Assembly: GCA_031841125.1 (NCBI GenBank)
Contig: CM063112.1
Coordinates: 22,470,603 to 22,534,602 of the forward strand
Length of the DNA: 64,000 bases
Reading direction: 5' to 3'
From: Acanthococcus lagerstroemiae
Taxonomy: Eukaryota; Arthropoda; Insecta; Hemiptera; Eriococcidae
Shown: piece after piece, positions 60,927-64,000 of the stretch
Numbering within the stretch: the stretch's first letter is position 1
Layout of the letters: each line of letters starts with the position of its first letter
The notes under the pieces: generated by a model
What the model saw: the letters and a program-made list of their open reading frames with translations, nothing else
What the model was told of the DNA's origin: nothing
Database searches by the model: none
Program-made: the position numbers and the translations under genes

Positions 60927-61845
60927 TAGCGGCTTAGCTCCTGAATCCGCAGCTGATAACAAAGAGCGTAAATAAAAAGTGGAGTCCATAAGACATTAAA
61001 AAGAAATGAAGTGACCATCCGCTAATCACGTTATCAGTCGCATTAGCAGCCGATGCCGGCAGTGCGGGAAGGGTAGAGGGGGAAAACTGCAAGCGTTTTG
61101 AGGCAGGAAAAGATCACGGATGTGAATCACAGGGAATTGTTCGAAGGACGGCGAGGGCAGATGGGGAAGCAGTCTGCGGTAACGGGAGAGAAGCCATAAT
61201 GCCTGTGGACCTCCGTGCGGTTAAATTTTGACATGTATTCGCGTGTTTCCACGCCACAGAAGAGGGTCACAAAATGTCTCCCCTGTTGTCACCCTAACTT
61301 CTTGAACTTCTTCCCACTATGTTAAAATTTAGTGGTGGTAACTGTCTCCCTTCAGAAATTATTAGGGAATTTCAAATCTGAAATTTCCAAAACGAGCTCA
61401 AAATGCCTTCTATGTATTTAATTGTCCAAGTATTAGAAGACATATTCAGAAAGCTGAAATTGGAAAATATGGGTCATGCAGATAAATGGTGAAGGCAGTT
61501 TGCCCCAAGCCTCCGCTGGAGTTGGGAAATTTTAGTAGATGGATCAAAAGTTGGGAAATTCAACCAGTCAAAAGAGATTTTTTCTTCCTTCTTAGGTAAT
61601 ACCAACAAAGAAATTTGATATTTGGGAATTTTGAGTTGAGTCAGTTGGGAATTCAACAATTATTCCCCCCCCCCCCCCCCGAGGAAACTTTGCTACGTTC
61701 CTGAGTGAGAAGGATGGAACAAAATATACTAGGGTGAAGAATAGAAGATAGAAGGAAAAACAGAAAAATGAGAGAGGAAACGTGTGTGAAAGAGGTAAGC
61801 TGGAGCTCCACTTACTATCTACTATTGCAGTCTGCAGACAAGTCT
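60927..61845. other. Unassigned stretch
   Basis: A GC-richer patch at about 61040-61230 carries no recognisable exon on either strand. I looked for the PIWI N-terminal and PAZ exons here and did not find them. Repeat words shared with 57480-57600 occur at 61290-61410, and a 15-base C run ends at 61680. Confidence 0.35.
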
Positions 61846-61849
61846 CCCA

Positions 61850-62720
61850 AAAAGTTTGGAATAGTCTTAAACGAGCCTTAAACATCTGGAAGTGTTACTA
61901 CATCTAAAACATGTCTGAAAGGATAATCAGGAACTTCAATATTTTCAACCCATCTAGATAAATCTTCAAGAACTTTGAATTCCTAACAGCCCTAAATAGA
62001 TGTAAAATAGGCAAAGCAAGTCTGAAAGAAGTCTTGAAGAGTCTCAAATATACGAGTAAGATGTCTACAGTTTTTCAGAATTGTTTTCCTGACCTTCTTT
62101 TTTGTATTTGTAGAATCTTTCAACCCATCTAGATAAATCTTCAAGAACTTTGAATCCTTAACAACCATAAATAGATGTAAAATAGGCAAAACAAGTCTGT
62201 AAGAAGTTTTGAAGCGTCTCAAATATAAGGTGTCTAGCTGTCTGCAGTTTTTCAGAATTGTTTTCCTGACCTTTTTTGTATTCATAAAATCCATACATAA
62301 AAGTCTTTGGAGGAAGGGGTTTCCTGTATGAATTCATTACGTCCATACAATATTATTTCTTAATTTTCATTTATTCTTATTAAGGGATTTCTTACAGAAT
62401 CTTTCATTGGATGGTCATTTACTAATTTTTTCGCTGACTTTTCAGTAAATTCCTCGAAATTTCCTGACGTTATCCTGACTTTTTAACCTCGTAGACAGCC
62501 TGAAATAGTCTCAAGCAAGCCTGGAATAGTCTCAAGACGTCTCAATACATCCAGCAGGCCAGAAACAGTCTTACACAATCGGAAGGATGTTAACGAATCT
62601 CAAACATGTCACGAAGACTCTCGAAGTCTAAAATGTATCTGCAGAGGCCTTAAAGATATCTTGAAGAGTTTTTCGAACACGTCTGAGAATTTCCAAGATA
62701 TTTATGAAGCGTGGAAGCGT
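61850..62720. repeat. Degenerate repeat array with 175-bp tandem duplication
   Basis: AAGTCTTGAAGAGTCTC and GTCTGAAAGAAG words (the reverse orientation of the TTCAAGACTC type) fill this block. A clean tandem duplication with period 175 starts CAACCCATCTAGATAAATCT at 61946 and again at 62121, and runs to about 62295. No gene. Confidence 0.65.
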
Positions 62721-62804
62721 CTTTTATAATTTATTTACAGCCGCAACCATTATGTGAATACTAAAAAATACTACTACTGAATACTAACTCTGATCCCCCT
62801 CGAT

Positions 62805-62990
62805 AGCCTATTTCTTGGCATAGGCCTCTATACGTCTTTTCCACTCCTTCCTGTCCTTAGCTTCACTTTCCCAGCGAGATAATCTAATTGGTTCCCAATA
62901 TCCGAACTCCGCTACACAAAATGGTTCCCAGAGGCCCATGAGTGGAAGTCGAATTCGTTCCATACGTTACTATGTATTAATCAGTCTAAA
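62805..62990 (-). pseudogene. LINE 3' end fragment
   Basis: The minus strand reads RLSRWESEAKDRKEWKRRIE followed by AYAKK-stop. This Trp/Lys-rich tail is typical of the last residues of RTE-like LINE proteins. The fragment is short. Confidence 0.5.
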
Positions 62991-64000
62991 TAAAGTCTAA
63001 GCAAAATATTCTCCACTATCATCAAAAAATCGAATATATAACCAACTGGACAAGAACCAAAGCCGGGAACAAGTGGGGTTCCATGGACGCATTTAAATCT
63101 TCTTACATATTCAGTACCTCGAGCGAAACATTGACATTCCACAATACACTTTTGCACAAGTAACTTCCATACAAATGCAATTTTCTAGCTGGGTCCATTA
63201 CCAAAGATTAAAAAAGTTCTCTACTCGTTCTACACTTCTATTCAATTCTAAGGAAATAACACACCACTTTAAAATTAAACGCTGAGCAAAACTCATGTAA
63301 ACTGAGTTCAATTCTCCAACGTGACCAGAAATTACAACCGAACTCATTTCTGGATTAATTCAACTGATAGGAATTTCTGATGAGCTCATGAGTCAACTCA
63401 TTTGTGGAGCTGGAGGGTTGAAAAGAAATGAGTCCGTCACCGATCACTCATCAACTTATTTCAACTAATACTTGGGTAGGAGTCGAAATGAACCGACAAC
63501 TCAACTTTTTCTCATTTTTCTGATGAAAAATAAGTCCATAACTTATACAATTCAGTTCATTAAAAGAAGACAGTCAATATCAATTCTTCCTCACTTGAGT
63601 TGACAATTTCAGCCATCAATCTCATCTTTCTTTTTAATCTTCATGAGAGAACGTTGTAACCCAATTTGCTAGCAGAAGTTACTGAGGATACACTCGACTG
63701 GTATTTTTAGGGTTACCAACCATATGCTTTTTCCCAGTTGCATCTGCCCTTTACCAGACCCAACAATGAAATAAGAAAACTTTGCCTCTTTCACCAATTT
63801 ATGAAAGTATTTCGGAAAAATGTAAAAGCATCCAACATTTACAGGGTCATTTTAATTTCTGCGGCACATTGTTTGAAAGAAACACCTAGGCCGAGAGCCA
63901 TTTGAATAGTGTAATACCATACTGATCGTGCTATTCTTTCCAATATTCGGTCTATGCGAACATCAAAGCGAGGAACGAGTTCCGACTCTGTCCTAAATTT
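62991..64000. other. Unassigned stretch to the window edge
   Basis: ACTCATTT and CAACTCAT words (63260-63620) suggest another MITE interior. The last 110 bp are open on the minus strand but do not resemble PIWI. No exon was called. Confidence 0.35.

Noticed and set aside
61040..61230. GC-richer patch as an exon or promoter island
   Set aside because: No coding frame matches PIWI or another family on either strand, and no start or splice signals support it.
63890..64000. Open minus-strand stretch at the right edge as a PIWI exon
   Set aside because: The translated sequence does not resemble PAZ or N-domain motifs and no splice site is evident.

Overview
The window is nuclear DNA from an animal, most likely a non-dipteran insect. 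It is AT-rich and dominated by transposable-element debris. It carries two spliced host genes, both on the minus strand. Insect origin is suggested by a Siwi/Aubergine-type PIWI gene, abundant AP-endonuclease LINEs and hAT/Tc1-type MITEs, and a nuclear copy of mitochondrial nad5 that reads best in the invertebrate mitochondrial code (AGA as Ser). The GART protein has a single AIRS domain, unlike the duplicated AIRS known from Drosophila. I cannot name the species.

Host genes. GART (14876-34671) appears complete: 17 coding exons join in phase into 1011 residues with GARS, AIRS and GART domains, catalysing steps 2, 3 and 5 of purine synthesis. The PIWI-clade Argonaute gene (38106-56725) contributes its last 12 coding exons (618 residues: end of PAZ, MID, PIWI). 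Its N-terminal third lies beyond the right edge or in exons I could not recognise. The catalytic D-E-D-H residues are all present. The two genes lie head to tail, and the roughly 3.4 kb between them is mostly one decayed hAT transposon.

Mobile DNA, left to right. Positions 1-7.4 kb hold nested LINE fragments of two families (called A and B here) with inserted hAT MITEs. Positions 7521-11563 hold a complete, apparently intact DNA transposon (4043 bp) with about 23-bp terminal inverted repeats, a 4-bp ACAA target duplication, clustered subterminal CCACGCTAAAGACA-type repeats, and one uninterrupted 832-residue DDE-like transposase gene. This is the best candidate for a poorly described system in the window. 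Positions 11.7-14.7 kb hold LINE and pogo-like remnants. GART intron 6 (18.7-25.2 kb) is a dense MITE field. GART intron 2 (26.8-34.4 kb) holds a near-palindrome, a dead RNase H-bearing LINE (family C), and a LINE B copy split by MITEs.

The PIWI introns (38.8-46.4, 47.5-48.4 and 48.5-55.9 kb) and the sequence upstream of the first recognised exon (56.7-64.0 kb) hold LINE fragments, tRNA-derived SINEs, a row of foldback elements (49.0-50.3 kb), a nad5 fragment inside a LINE, a three-level nest of MITEs (59495-60926), and several arrays of a degenerate, roughly 10-bp TTCAAGACTC-like repeat.

All splice sites, element ends and target duplications were read by eye. Family names rest on motif recognition, not on database searches.
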